From Humulus lupulus (lineage: Eukaryota; Streptophyta; Magnoliopsida; Rosales; Cannabaceae): 64,000 bases of DNA. The position numbers were made by a program, and so were the translations under genes. The stretch covers positions 169,475,980-169,539,979 of the forward strand of contig NC_084798.1 in the NCBI RefSeq assembly GCF_963169125.1. Direction: 5' to 3'. Below, in pieces: positions 9,443-21,788 of the stretch (positions within the stretch are counted from its first letter, which is position 1; each line of letters opens with the position of its first letter). The notes beneath the pieces were generated by a model. The model worked only from the letters and a program-made list of their open reading frames with translations. It was not told the origin of the DNA and did no database searches.

Positions 9443-11834
9443 GTTGCCTTTCCAATCGTTGCTGTTTGGGTAGATGCTGCTCCGGGATGAATTCCACTCC
9501 GTTATGAGCCTTCAACTCATTGACATATCTCTTATGGGCACCTCTGCTCGTGCCGGCCAAATGGGGGCCTCCAGAGATTGTGGATATCTCTCCTCCTATT
9601 ACAGGAGGAGGGGTATCCTGACTTATCCGGGGCCCGGGCTGATTTACCGGAGCTTCCGGGGCTGGCTGACTAGTAGGAACCTGATTCCGCACATACTGAG
9701 CCAAAGGTCTGGCTCTGATGAGTTTCTCGATCTCGTCCTTCAAATGCCTACAATCGTCAGTGTTGTGGCCAATGTCGTTGTGGAATTGACAGAACTTGGA
9801 AGGGTCCCTCTTAGCCTTCTGGTGTTTCAAAGGCTCCGGCTTTTTCCAGGGGAGGCGGGCAGTGTTTGCTAGGAAAATGTGTTCCTGAGTGTTTGTGAGC
9901 TCGGTATAGGTCGCGTAGACTGGCTTAAACTTTTCCACGGGCTTATTCTTCTTAGGACCGTGCTAGCCGTCCTCACCGCTCTCTTTTCTCTTACCTCCAC
10001 CCCCTTGGTTATTCTGTGTAACGGTTTGAGTCATTTTTACGACATCCGTTTCCACTCCAACGGGTTGATTAAGGGTTTGGCTGATTCCTGCGACCGATGC
10101 TCGCGCCTCCTCCAGGTTTATCCATTCCTGGGCCTTGTTTAGGAATTCATCCACGGTGCTGACACCTCTTCTCTGTATCTCTTTCCATAGCACGCCTCCA
10201 ATGAGGATTCCAGTCCTCAAGGCCATAAGCTTGGAACTATCGTCCGCGTCCCTGGCTTGAGCCGCGACATTTGTGAACCTGCTTAGGTAAGCTTTCAAAG
10301 GCTCCCTGGGCTGTTGCTTCACGTTCGCCAGGGTGTCAGATTTGATGCGGGCAGCTTGAGAAGCTCGGAATGCCCTCTTGAAGTTGGCAGAAAAATTCTT
10401 CCACGAGCTGATGGAATGCTTTTTACACTGCTTGAACCACTGCCTAGCTGGTTCGACCAAGGTGGAAGGGAATATCAAACACCTCAGCTCGGGGCCGATA
10501 TTATGGGCCATCATCAGGGTATTGAACATACCCAAATGATCTGACGGGTCTCCGTCTCCGTCGAATTTAGACAAGTGGGGCATCCGGAAACCCGGCGGGT
10601 ATGTTGTGGCTGCTATGTCGGAGGTAAAAACCTCGAGTTCGTCCCCCGAGTCATACTCGTCCTTCTCCTTTTCTGACAAGAGCTTCTTCATTAGCTCCTC
10701 CATCTGAGCTAAACATTCTAGGGTCTAGTCCTTAATCCCTTGGTTGTTCTGGGGCTGTTCAACAACTCTAGTTCCATTGTACGTGTTAGGCGGGTTATTG
10801 TCCCTCAAAGCTTGAGCTTGGTTAGGTGGCACATTCCCACTGTCACATACTTCGAAATGACCACCCTCTTGGCGAGCATGACTTCCATTTCTGGCCGGAT
10901 TCCCCCTCTGCGAGTTGAGGCGATCTCGAAGGTCGGCCCGAGGGCTTTGCGCCGAACTCAAGCGATTACGCAGGTCTCCACCAGATCTACAACTTCGGTG
11001 GCTCTCGGTTCAGTAGCTCCCGTTGGAAAAGCTTGGAGCCTGATGCTGGGGGTGAGGACCCGGGACCTCCCCGCGTGCTCGGTTGCGATGGGAAGGATCG
11101 GGGGGAGGAGGATTTCTTCTGCTACTCCCGTGCATCAGAATGTCTCGAACTGGACGGGGAGGAGACGGATATCTTATCGGCGACGGGGGATGCCTAACTG
11201 GCGACGCGATCCTAGTCTCATCCGGGTGGATCAAATTAGCTCGCGGCCGCTCTACTCTACCATCTCCAGCATCCTGTGCTCGACGGCCTGACCGCGACAC
11301 GGGAGGGTTGGCCGAAGCAGGCTGTCTGCGTGAGCCTTCCCCGGATCTCCTCCGCGAGCTACCATGAGACCTTCTGGGCACGTTTGACGATGGGATCGAG
11401 CTAGGAGTCAAGGTTCGGATTGATCGGCTGAATTGCTGATTGGTCCTGGGAAACTCCTCAAACATAGTTTCCTGGTTATTGTGTGACATGGGTGCAGAAC
11501 TCGGGGTTGAGGTTCTGACTGATCGACTGGGTCTAGGCCGATTATCCCGATGGGACTTGTGAGTTCCACTTTTCCTCTTTCCAACGTTAACGTCAGTTGC
11601 AAGAGGGGGTATCCGGGCCAAGACTTCTTCGATTTTCTTACTTGCTCTGGATAGCTGCTCCTCAACTGTATGTTCTCCATCTCTATCACCGTCAGGAAAC
11701 CAGGTTTGGATTTGACGGTCGCGGCGCCGAACTCCCGATGTCATTCTGGCCCATCGGCTGCTTTCCCGATCGCTGTTGGACCTCAGGATTTGGTTCATCG
11801 GATATGGCGGCATGGTGGGCCTCCTGCCCATCAT
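9443..11834 (-). pseudogene. gag: Tat gag polyprotein, three in-frame stops, truncated
   Basis: One reading frame runs through with stops at 11010-11012 (TGA), 10725-10727 (TAG) and 9963-9965 (TAG). The N-terminal part (to about 11010) is Arg/Ser/Pro-rich and low complexity. The capsid-like domain lies around 10100-10650 (motifs HLSKFDGDGDPSDH and ARQWFKQC). Downstream is a Tat zinc-finger-like region CQFHNDIGHNTDDCRHLKDE, then a linker. The frame is cut off by the Athila LTR. The gene is not functional. The start at 11834 is tentative, because a shifted upstream methionine at 11877 also exists. Confidence 0.85.
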
Positions 11835-11907
11835 GTTGATCTACCTCGTTACCATGCCTCGAATGAGTAATCACCATGATCAGGTTTTTGTGATAGCACC
11901 AATCTAA

Positions 11908-11931
11908 ATCCTCTCAATGAAAGCACCAAAC
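11908..11931 (-). promoter_or_regulatory. Tat PBS region next to LTR
   Basis: Minus-strand TTTGGTGCTTTCATTGAGAG immediately follows the LTR end. The same sequence follows the 5' LTR of the Tat-like element at 45518, supporting it as the conserved primer-binding region of this lineage. Confidence 0.65.
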
Positions 11932-12704
11932 TGTTGACGCGGTTCTTCGCCAACAGGTAATTATACGAATAAATAGGATGGATTAGTGCAAATTGATGAA
12001 CCGTAATATGAAAATAATTACATTTTGGATTTGAGAAACTAATAGCATGGGAAGATGGTCACTCCTTTCTTTTTAGGTGGTTCGAAGGTTAAAATCCCTC
12101 TAGTCCACCAGTCGATATTATTGATATCTCTTGACTATTTCTCACAGAGTGTTTCTTTACAAAAATATGCCAACCCCTTGCACTACCCAGGGTCTTGGTA
12201 TTTATAGGAAGAAGATATATGGGTTGGCAATGGAGTCATCCCGTGATCTCTTTATCCTTCACGTCATCTCTGTGACACTGATGATTAATTCCTAAACCTT
12301 ACAGGGAAGTGAGGTCTAATCAACAGGTAAGGATGGGTAATGGGCCACCTGGCCCAAGTCAGATACGGGATGTACGAATGCGCACATTTATACTGCGCAT
12401 CCGAGAAATCAGGAATAAACACAGACATGTGATGTCTGATATATGCACGATTATATTGCGTGGTTGACTTTACAAGGATTCAGGTGTTAGACCTTTGCCG
12501 TATCACGAGCTTAATGTGGCGCCAGCTCATGACACTCATACTACTGACACGGTGCCTCCGAGTAGCAGTTAACTCTCTAATCAGCTCGGGCTAGACAGAT
12601 GAAGGCCCGTAACAAAACAGCTCTGGGTGGACGATTTACACGTGGCAGGTCGAATTAGGCCATTTTCTAGCTCGCCAATAGTGCGCGGATATTTAGGGCG
12701 TACA
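11932..12704 (-). repeat. Tat 5' LTR
   Basis: 773 bp, minus-strand TGTACGCCC...GCGTCAACA. A TATA box (minus TATAAATA, 12199-12206) is present. The end next to the leader, TGTTGACGCGGTTCTTCGCC on the plus strand, resembles the solo Tat LTR at 46785, so the two are related families. Confidence 0.8.
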
Positions 12705-13187
12705 CTAACCACTCATAATTGAGATTGAATTGACCTATGGTCAACTATATGGTATGACTAGAATAGATAATAATGGTATGTTTACTTGTCTTATAAACTA
12801 TCAATATCGGTCCAGTCCGATGTAACAAATACATCCGATCTTATCTACTTTGCTAATGTTCTGGAAAGAACATAACACTGTAATGTGTAAGTAGATCATA
12901 TCGTAGATTGGCAAGTCAGTGTAAATCTTGTGCATTGACTAATCTTAGGACTAACTTATTTTGAATATATAATCGTATTTACATTTCACTGTGATTACGT
13001 CACTATAAATACGATCAATTATATGCTCGGGATTTAATAGAAGTTTATATTAAACAAATATTCATGAAAATAAAACATGTGAGCAAAGTGATTGACCAAG
13101 TCAAAAAATGATTTCTATTTTTTTATTGATAATAAAATGAGATTACAAAGAAATTTTGTTTTAATTAGGGCATGAAACCCCAACAAG
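12705..13187 (-). repeat. Right part of a copia LTR (same family as copia B)
   Basis: Closely matches 43030-43460 and 54590-55069, the right parts of the two copia B LTRs, and ends in the same CCCCAACA. The left portion is missing because the Tat element is inserted at CTAAC. It still contains the 50-bp segment that the left copia B LTR has lost. Confidence 0.88.
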
Positions 13188-14525
13188 TTGATTCTAGTGA
13201 CCTATTATTAATTTCTCCACTTTTTAGTGCCACAAGAAGAAAGGAAAAAAAAGTTACTTTTGGATTTGGTCAAATTTCATGCTAAAAAAACAAATGACTA
13301 AATTTGGGTTATATCCATATAGTAAATTTATTTTTTCAATATGAAGTTCTTCTATGTAGAAATTTTGATTAATTTCTAGGTGTTTTTTTTATTTTTTATT
13401 TGGTAAAATCTTGATTGCAATCTACTAATATAATTTTTTATATCTTTGTTTAGTTTTTATACCACCAATAATGATATATACCACTTTATTATTTTGTATA
13501 TTGTATTTTGTTTAAATACACACTTATATTTATATGGTTTCAATAATACCAAATTACAATCACAACTATTATAAAATACCTATTGAATAAAATTTTGGTC
13601 AAAAATAATTTTAACAAGATAATGATACCCCTTTTAACTTTTTTATATATTTTCTAACATATTAAAAATATATACTGTATTTAAATAAAAAAAAACATAA
13701 ATATTTTCATTTTTTTTTTTACTTTTTGAGATAAAATTTTATTTTACAATTATTTCTAGAAATTTATTATTTTAAAATAAACAAAAATAGAGTCTTAATT
13801 ATTTTTAATTGATTTAAAAACTTTAATAATAAAAATTTATCTCAAAAATTAAAATAATATATTTTGTTTTAATAATGTTTTATGAAAATTAATTTTAACC
13901 AAAAAATTATTTAAATGGTATTTTGTACTAGTTAGTAGTGTACAGTGTATATTTAAACAAAAGACATGCATAAAATGACATATGCCCTCTCAATTATAAT
14001 GCTCAATTGTTTAAAATATTAAATTATGCTAAATAAACTCTTGCCCCTCCCTCTATTTTCCATATCTACAACTTCTACTTTGTTGATTTTCATTTCCACT
14101 GGAGACTCTCCTCTATATTTGTTTAGTTTAAATTTTCCTTTTTGTTTTGAATAATATCAATGAAATGTGATGTTCTTATAGTTTTCTAATTAATATGTCG
14201 TTTTAGTTTACTTGTGCTGATTTTAATATATTTTTAAGGAGTTTTCTAATAAATTCGAACGTTATGAGAATTAGATTTGCAAGAAAATATTTCATAAAAA
14301 TTGATCGTATTTACTAAATCAATTAAAATGGTCAATTTGTGTGAGAGAATATGATTTTAAAGAGTGAATTTTTTTTTTTTTTGGTGAAGCTTAATTTATG
14401 TAAAATATAAACTTGTGTGCTTGTTATCTTTTTATTCCATGTTTATTTTATTTTTTTAATTTTTGGGTTTCGATTGAATTAGAATGGTTTAATCGATTAT
14501 ATTACATAATGCTTAATTAGTAGTG
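13188..14525. other. AT-rich DNA without recognisable genes
   Basis: No coding potential, terminal repeats or known element signatures are visible. Homopolymer runs and short A/T words dominate. It is the DNA between the left nest and the central stack and may be decayed repeats or genuine intergenic DNA. Confidence 0.5.
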
Positions 14526-16347
14526 CCTTGTGATATAGATTTTTATTAGGTATCTTTTACAATTATATACCTATAATATAAAATAATTACAAAAATCATC
14601 TACAAAATTTCATTTACAAGAATACCCTGCCATGTTATCAAAAAACTCGGATTCTAAAAATAATATACCTGAATTTGAAACTTTTCCGAAATTCCGATTT
14701 TTTCATTTTTCTGGGTTTAAAAAAGTAATATTTTGGTTACTTAAAATCTTAATAAGTTACCAATTAGTTACATTTTTCACTGTTTTTTATACTACTTTTT
14801 TCAACTTTTTATTTTTATTTTTTTTCATGGTACGGGTCCCCCCCTCTCTCTCTACTATACTCTTTTTTCTATTAATTTCTTACATTCTCTCTTATCTTTA
14901 ATTTTAAAAATCTTTTCTGGCCACAATGCTAGTCGATTGGGCTCAAAAGTAGTACCATCGCGACCTACTCTTCAAGGTGATCATTTTGATGTGTGGGAAA
15001 CATATGTTTTTTGGCCGTCGCCAGAGAAGATGATCAGAATAAAAAGAAACATTTTAGTTTCTTTTTTATAATGTGTTGACCAAAAAGTAACTAAATTTTA
15101 AACTTGATAAAAATTTAATATACGAAAATTTGTATTTTTATTTTACATTTAAAAGATACTATATTGTATTCTAAACAAGTTAAATTTATTTTAAAATATT
15201 CCAAGTAACTTTTTAAAAATAAATTATTTAGAATATTGTTTGGTAACTTTTAAATAGAATATAAAAAAAATAGTGTACAGTATACTAAAAGTAATTTTTA
15301 AATTATATAGTAATTTGTTATATTTTATTGTAACTCATTAATTTCTAAAAAATGGCTTATCGACAACGTAAAAGTATCTTAAGTAATAAGACATCATAAT
15401 ATAACTTCAAAATGACTAATCAGTGTTTTAAGATAAAAAAGTTTCAAAAAATAAGTATTGGAGGTAACCAAAATGTATATAAAATAATATGCTATAAAAA
15501 TAAAAAAATTCATGAAAAAAGTAACTAATTGATAACTTATTAATATTTTAAGTAACCAAAAGATTACTTTTTTAAACCTAGAAAAATGGGAAATCTGGGA
15601 TTTCGGAAAAGTTTCAAATTCATGTATAATACTTTTAGAATCTGGTATTTTTTGATGACGTGACAAGGTAATTTTGTAAATAAAATTTTGTAGGTAATTT
15701 TTGTAATTAAATTATAAAAAACAGTAAGGAATGTAAATTTATCTTTTTATTATTGCAAGCATACGTCGTTATTTTAGTATAGTTTTAATTGAAAAAGGAT
15801 GTCGAACCCACATAGATTGATTTATTAATTATGCTAATTACTAAACTTTTAGGCCTTTAATTTTAATTAGAGAAATAAAAATAAGAATGACTTATACAAT
15901 AAATAAAATAAAATAAAATAAAAATAAGAACGATAAACGAATTGAAGATCAGAGATTGGAAGCCTAGAATATTGATTTCCTTATTTAAAATTGCGAATTT
16001 CAGTTTATCAATTTTTCCAATCTATTCCCCTAATTTGTAGCTTCAAGAGCCCTAATTTAAATCATCTACCTTTCTTAAGTGTAAGTGATTTTATTCTTAA
16101 TTAATCAACAAGATATTCCTGTTCAATATTAATTAAATAAGAATTCATTAAGTACTATGGTTCTCTTAATGAAACTCATAGAAATTGTGGAATATTTCAA
16201 TCTCACGCTTTCCTGTGTCATACAATTCTAGATCCAATTTAAGATTACATCTCTCAAGTGTAAAATCTTAAATCTCAATTCAATTCAATGGTGATCAAGC
16301 ATTAAACAAAAGAATGCATGAACAAATTAGAGAAACTTCATGGGAAT
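14526..16347 (-). repeat. Solo Athila-like LTR, left part (with TSD), interrupted by a MITE
   Basis: TSD CCTTG (14526-14530) is followed by TGATATAG; the far end is ATTCATCA at 56928, followed again by CCTTG. With the inserts removed the LTR is about 1.43 kb, close to the 1.39 kb of the Athila LTR at 8051. Its beginning (TTGCAAGCATACGTCG, then AAAGGATGTCGAACCC) resembles the start of that LTR. There are no internal genes, so it is a solo LTR left by recombination. Confidence 0.85.
14559..15739. mobile_element. MITE-like element with long terminal inverted repeats
   Basis: 1,181 bp, flanked by TATCTTTT on both sides (14551-14558 and 15740-15747). The arms, roughly 14570-14790 and 15510-15735, are inverted copies: both encode the same run of residues on opposite strands (FKKVIFWLLKILISYQLVTF). 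The interior has no transposase. The LTR around it reads through once the element and one TSD copy are removed, which confirms the insertion. An 8-bp TSD with long arms suits a hAT- or Mutator-related non-autonomous element; the superfamily is uncertain. Confidence 0.72.
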
Positions 16348-16572
16348 TGTTGATAGATAAGAGAAAATCAAATAAAACCAAAGAAAAACAAATCTCACGA
16401 TTTGGTTAAAGCTGTAAATTAGTAGTTTTTCTTATTTAGATGATTTGTAGCTATCTTTGTGATTTGTTGAATATCCTGTAATTAAGAGGGTTAAGTGTGA
16501 AAATTGTATAAATAGGGTTTTGCTCATCGATTGTATCCTAAAAAAAAAAAAAATCTCTTACAAACTTCTATA
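16348..16572 (+). repeat. Copia A 5' LTR
   Basis: Begins TGTTGATAGATAAGAG and ends CTTCTATA, not the usual CA; the 3' LTR ends the same way before its TSD. A TATA box TATAAATAG lies at 16507-16515. It matches 55895-56117 with a few substitutions and an A-rich length difference near the end. Confidence 0.92.
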
Positions 16573-16590
16573 TGGTATTAGAGCCCTAAG
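16573..16590 (+). promoter_or_regulatory. Copia A primer binding site
   Basis: TGGTATTAGAGCCCTAAG directly follows the LTR. This is a variant of the initiator-tRNA-Met PBS (TGGTATCAGAGC) used by plant copia elements. Confidence 0.85.
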
Positions 16591-16642
16591 GCTCAGATCT
16601 CTTTTTCTTCTCTACTCGAATCCGGTTGTTCACAAGTGACCC

Positions 16643-19600
16643 TGTAGCGCACCAAATTTTTTATTTATTTATTTCAATTTTGTGTTTTATTTTATTTAAT
16701 TGATAAGTGTTGTGAAATTATTTTATTTAATTGTTTGTGTTAAACTAAATTGTTATAATTGTTTGGTATAATTTTTGGTTAATTTAAATTTGTTAATTGT
16801 TTATTTGATTATTTATTTCAATGTGTGAATAATTGTATAGCTTGTTTGTTTTACTATTAGTGTTACATTTTATTAAGTGTGACAAATTATGTGATTAAAA
16901 TAGATTACTTTATTCATTTTTGAGTGCGTGCCAAAATGTGTGTATGTGTGTGTGTGAATGTGTTTTATTTATTTAATTATTTATTTATTTTTTTCCCTTC
17001 ATAGAAAAGGAAAGGGTATCATGAATCTAGACCTAATGTGAGTCTTGAACATTTATTTTATTTTATTAAGAATAGAAAGGAAAATAGAAAATAAAAGAAA
17101 TATAAGTTGTCATCTTGTAGGAAAAGATGACAATGCTTATATTTGATTTGGTTCACATTAGGATAAAGGGTTTAGGTGAGGTGTAAGGAGAGGGAATGGT
17201 GGGATTTAGCTTAATTTGTGGGATAGGAATTTAGCTTTTCACACTTTAGTCTTCTTCTTAAGGTTAGGCCACTAGAGGCTATAAATAGGAGGACATGGAA
17301 ACCTTGGGAATTCTTTTGCTTGGCTGCCGAAATTGGGAGGAGAAGAAAAGAGAGAGAGAACTCGTGGGAGAAAGAAAAAAGAGAAAGGAAGAAGGGCTCG
17401 GGGTCTCTAAGGTATGGGTTTGGTTTGTGATTTTCTTTTCCCCTTCTTCTTGGTTCTAGATTAATGGAAGTCCTTGATGGTGCTAGGTTTAAATCCCACA
17501 AGAGCATAAGGATTTTTGTTAGGGTTTCGACCAACAAGAGGGTACGGGTGTTTTGATTTCCTAATATTGATCTATTTGAGAATTTTGATTTGTATGGTCT
17601 AATGATTTGGTCGTAACAATAAGGTGTTGGAAGCTAGCCAAAAAGAGGGTGACCATAACTATTTTTGGGTTCTTTGATTTCTATCAAAGCAGGTAATGGA
17701 ACCTCTATTATTGATTTGGTTCTTGCTGTTGTAATCGTTTTATATGTATACTCATGGTATGTATCTGTATTGGATTGATTTATGGTATTATGTAAATCTC
17801 TTATTATGAACATTTGTGGTTATATTAAATCATAAGCATGGTGGTGGATATGTTGCCAAAGGTTTTTCATATGATTTGATGATAGGTATGGTTTGGCTTA
17901 AGGATCATATGTGTATGCATGCATGGGTTTTAATTTGTGATCTACCAAATATGATGATGGGTGTGTTTTCATTTTTTTTAAAACATGAAAGGATTTGATC
18001 ATTTTGGGCTATAAGGGTTTCGGCCTATAGGTTGTGGTGCATGTTGTGATGTTTTTATTTTCTGTCACTTGTACATGATAGGAACGTGCTAGGTTAATTT
18101 GGTTCAAAGAAAGGATTGTCTTAAATTTTTTATAAATTGATAAATTAGTGATTTCATGAAGGTTATGATTTAAAGATGAATTTCATGATGACTTATGCTT
18201 ACTGATTTTGTGAATAAATGGTGAATAAGTTTTGTGAAATAATGATGTGCATGCATAAGAAATGTCTTTAATGATATGTTGTATTTGTGAGAATAAAATA
18301 GTGTTTTAATTCACACTTAAAATGATATTTTTGCACAATTAATTACCTTCAGTTTCTTTTTATATATTTTGATGAAAATATGAGTTTTTTTTTAAAAAAA
18401 AAAATGGAATGGTGATTTTATGATAAATTTGATTGTTGGAATTTTTGTTAAAAAAATGTAAAGTATGTTTCAATAAAAGGAATTTGATTAGTATTTTGAA
18501 ATAAATTAATACCCTAAACTATGGTAAAATTAAAAGTAGTATTTTTTTTATTATAATATGAGTGGTTATTTTACTAGTTATTATTTTTCTTTAATTTGAT
18601 TAAGAAAAATGTTAAATTTAATTCACTTGTGATTTTAAATAAATTAAATGGTGGCTGAAATTTTAGTTTAATAAGTTTAAAATAATTATTTGATTATCAC
18701 ATATGAGTTTATGTTACATAAAATTAAGTCTTAAAATAATTCAAGCAAAATATATATTTTCTAACACCTAAAATTTATGTTTTTCTCACATCAATTATAT
18801 AATTCTATTAATTTAAAATAAATTGACTTTTTCTAAGGAAACATGATAATTAAAAGTATTTTAAATAATTTCAAGCCTTTGTTATTTCTTGGTAATTTGA
18901 AAATAATAAATAGATTTATTACATATATTTTTTTTAATGGTTAAATAAAATTATTTTTATGAAATAAAAATAATGTCTTGGGAGATTTAATCAACCTAGT
19001 AATTTTACGAAGATAAATAATGGTAAACAAAACATGCTACAAGTTGATTATTGTGAATACGATAGAAGTAAGACGCGTAGAATTATCGTTTTAAACGCCA
19101 CATTTACGACACGTTCCCACGTATGCATGTTGCATGCAAATTCACTTTTACGTCCAAAATTATGTCTATTATGCAACCATATAGTTTTTATAGAAAGATC
19201 ATGCATGCAAAATAAGTAGATTGTGCATTATTCTTTTATGACCTTATGTGTAACTATGCATATTTGTATGTTGTGAGTAACTCTCACCATGTGTGCATGG
19301 CCCATGCACACATGAGTTATATGAGTGGGCAAAATAGTGTTTATGTGAAGCTAAGGAATGTTATTTTGGTTATGGTATAGGCTCTTTGATAAGTTGTCAT
19401 TTTACTTAGCTTGGACCTGAGGTAAGGAAGTTAGATAGAATTTATTTACTTATGCTGTGAATGGTAAGATTGTTTGTATGAATGAAAGTGTTATGATGCT
19501 TTGCACTATGGATTATGAAATGCTTGACATGGTGATATGTTTGGATTATATGAATGTTGTATGCTATGAATGGATGTTAGCGTGATGAACGCGACACATC

Positions 19601-20345
19601 AAAAATGGGTTGCTAAGGATATGAAGACATAACCCAAGTTACTAAGGATATGAAGATGTAGCTCAAAAGGGCGGACGCGCCGAGGTTATTCAAGGACCAG
19701 AGATCCTGTTTACCTCAAAGGGTGACATGGATAAGTTAGCGGGTCATGCTCAGAAGGAAATGTTTATGATGATGATAGATGCGTTGTTATGATGATGTTA
19801 TAATGTTTATGATATGATGATGATGTTATGTTGATGCGAGTATGTTTATGTTTATGATATATACGCCATTATGACAATGATGCTATGATGTATAAAGATG
19901 GATGAATATGTTTGTGTTTTGTTGTGTGTTGCTTGTTTGTTGTTTGTTGTTTGTACTTCCTTACTGGGCTTTTAGATCACCCCCTTAATTTCCCTTCCAG
20001 GTAACAAATAGGTTTCTCTATGGCACGCGTGGTGATGTGAGGAGTTCTATCGTCGTGGTATGTATGGCATGGGGGCATCCTATGGACGAGAAACAATCAA
20101 TTAAAACGCCATTTATCTTTTAATAGTGTTATGTTTAATGGGACTTTTCAAACTTATCAGTGGGACTTGAACTTTTGGTTGTTTTAGAACTTTGCATGAA
20201 AACTGATATTTTCTTTTAAAACTATTGGGCCCAACTTGCATATTTTTAGCAAGACCCCACTAAGATTTTATATTAAGCGGCTTTTCTCTCATTAACCTAT
20301 GAACATGAGAATGTTTTACAAAGCACTAGATTAGGGCATTTTACA
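16643..20345 (+). repeat. Very long solo LTR of a Tekay-like chromovirus
   Basis: 3,703 bp, TGTAGCGCACC...GGGCATTTTACA, with a perfect TSD GACCC on both sides. The ends resemble the LTRs at 26911 (TGTAGCATCC...GTTACA) and 61556 (TGTAACATCC...GTTACA). A TATA box TATAAATAG lies at 17280-17288. A hairpin with 10-bp arms (TTGTCATCTT/AAGATGACAA) lies at 17107-17133. The motif CCTTACTGGGCTTTTAGATC, shared with the other chromovirus LTRs, lies near 19959. There is no internal coding domain, so it is a solo LTR. Confidence 0.85.
17280..17288 (+). promoter_or_regulatory. TATA box of the 3.7-kb solo LTR
   Basis: TATAAATAG, about 640 bp from the LTR start, followed by a G/A-rich possible leader. Confidence 0.5.
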
Positions 20346-20662
20346 GACCCCTCCATTTTTTCCAGCGACTTCCTCAGCACACTAGTCACACCAGTCGACC
20401 TCGGCCAGCCACGAATCACACGCCTACTCTCCCAGTCGCACAGTCCTCTCAGCGTCTCATTCGCAAGTCTCAACCGTTCTCAGATGCCCTCAGTCAATCC
20501 TCTCCATTGCATATCTCCTCTGAAGCTTGGAATCCTAGCCGCTGTCCTCATCTCACGAAGAAGCCCTAGCCCCGTGTCCTTACATCTCAAATACCTTCCA
20601 CCTTTCTGCTAAAAAAAAAGAAACACAACAAAACAATCTACTAGCCCTAGCCACGTGTCACC
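20346..20662 (+). other. Copia A leader (5' UTR)
   Basis: C-rich and T-rich non-coding sequence between the solo LTR and the gag start, continuing the leader interrupted at 16642. It begins with the second TSD copy, GACCC. No gene is visible. Confidence 0.7.
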
Positions 20663-21584
20663 ATGTCCCAAAGTGAAGAGATTTCCTCTCACACCAGTGG
20701 GTCCAATCCTCTTCCAGCCCAAACTCAGGCCCAAAATCAGTCCATGGGCTCCATTTACAGTCATGATACCATCTCTCTCCACATCACAGCCCACAAACTT
20801 GATGGTAGGAATTATCTACAATGGGCGCAGTCACTAAAGTTGGTCATCTGTGGGCGTGGAAAACTTGGGTACCTCACTGTTGTCCTTCCTGCCCCTCCTC
20901 TGACTGACTCCACCTACCAAGTATGGCAGGCTGATAATTCTATTGTCCTTGCATGGATTATTAATTCGACGAATCCAAAAATCAGGCGTAGGTATTCACT
21001 TTTTTAAGACTGCTAAGGAAGTCTGGGATGCTGCTAAGAAGATGTACTCTGACCATGGGATTGCCTCTCAGATTTTTGAGATTCGTACCAAACTCAAAGA
21101 AATCAAGCAAGATACTCACACTGTAACCAAATATTTCTCATACATACAAGACCTATGGCAGAAACTCGATTTGTATCTGGATACCACTTCTTTATGTGTT
21201 ACCTACACCACATTCCAGCACCAACAATTAGAAAATGAGTGGGTCTTTGAATTCCTCACTGGGTTGAACAGTAATCTTGATGAATTTCAGGGTTGTTTGG
21301 TTAGTCGTTCTCCATTTCCTGACACTGAAGAAGCTTTCTTTGAGGTCAGACGTGAAGAAGCACGTCGTTACATCATGCTCACCACTCTAGAATTGCCCTC
21401 CGTTGAAAGTTCTGCCCTTGTCTCAAAGTCTGGCCCACTTCCATTTGGCAGATCCAATCCTGACCCTCGACCTAATCGTAAGGGGGAACGACCTTGGTGT
21501 GATCATTGTCAACGTCATGGCCACACTCGCTCCACTTGTTGGGAAATTCATGGAAAACCACCAAACTGGACTCTTCGTCGCTAG
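20663..21584 (+). pseudogene. gag: Copia A gag
   Basis: Starts at MSQSEEISS. The N-terminal part has a copia gag domain (ITAHKLDGRNYLQWAQSL), then a one-base frameshift near 20990-21005 moves the frame. It continues through FKTAKEVWDAA and a UBN2-type capsid region to a CCHC zinc knuckle, CDHCQRHGHTRSTC, around 21500-21540. It ends in a stop at 21584. In an active element gag would feed into protease; here the next part is cut by a solo LTR. It is non-functional. Confidence 0.88.
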
Positions 21585-21788
21585 CATGACAAAAAGGCCT
21601 ATCAGACTAAGAATACATATGCTACCAATCCAAGCACTCCTGCTGCCCCTTCGTTCTGTCAGGAACAACTCGAACAATTATACACGCTCCTCAGTTAATC
21701 CTCCATGAAACCCAAGTCTGATACCGAATCTCATAGTGCATCTGTTGCACATTCTGATAATTTATCCTCCGTTTTCCAAACACTATAG

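Larger units (their letters stand above)
9443..12704 (-). mobile_element. Tat-type Ty3/gypsy element, 5' part, cut by Athila
   Basis: LTR, leader and most of gag of a Tat-lineage element are present. The rest lies beyond the inserted Athila, off the window. Its right end GCGTACA meets a copia LTR at CTAAC, the expected 5-bp TSD, inside the copia-LTR sequence ACTAACCACTCA that other copies show uninterrupted. Confidence 0.82.

Noticed and set aside
14632..15666. Two ORFs encoding nearly the same peptide on opposite strands
   Set aside because: They are the two inverted arms of a MITE-like element. The peptide similarity comes from the DNA repeat, not from a gene family.
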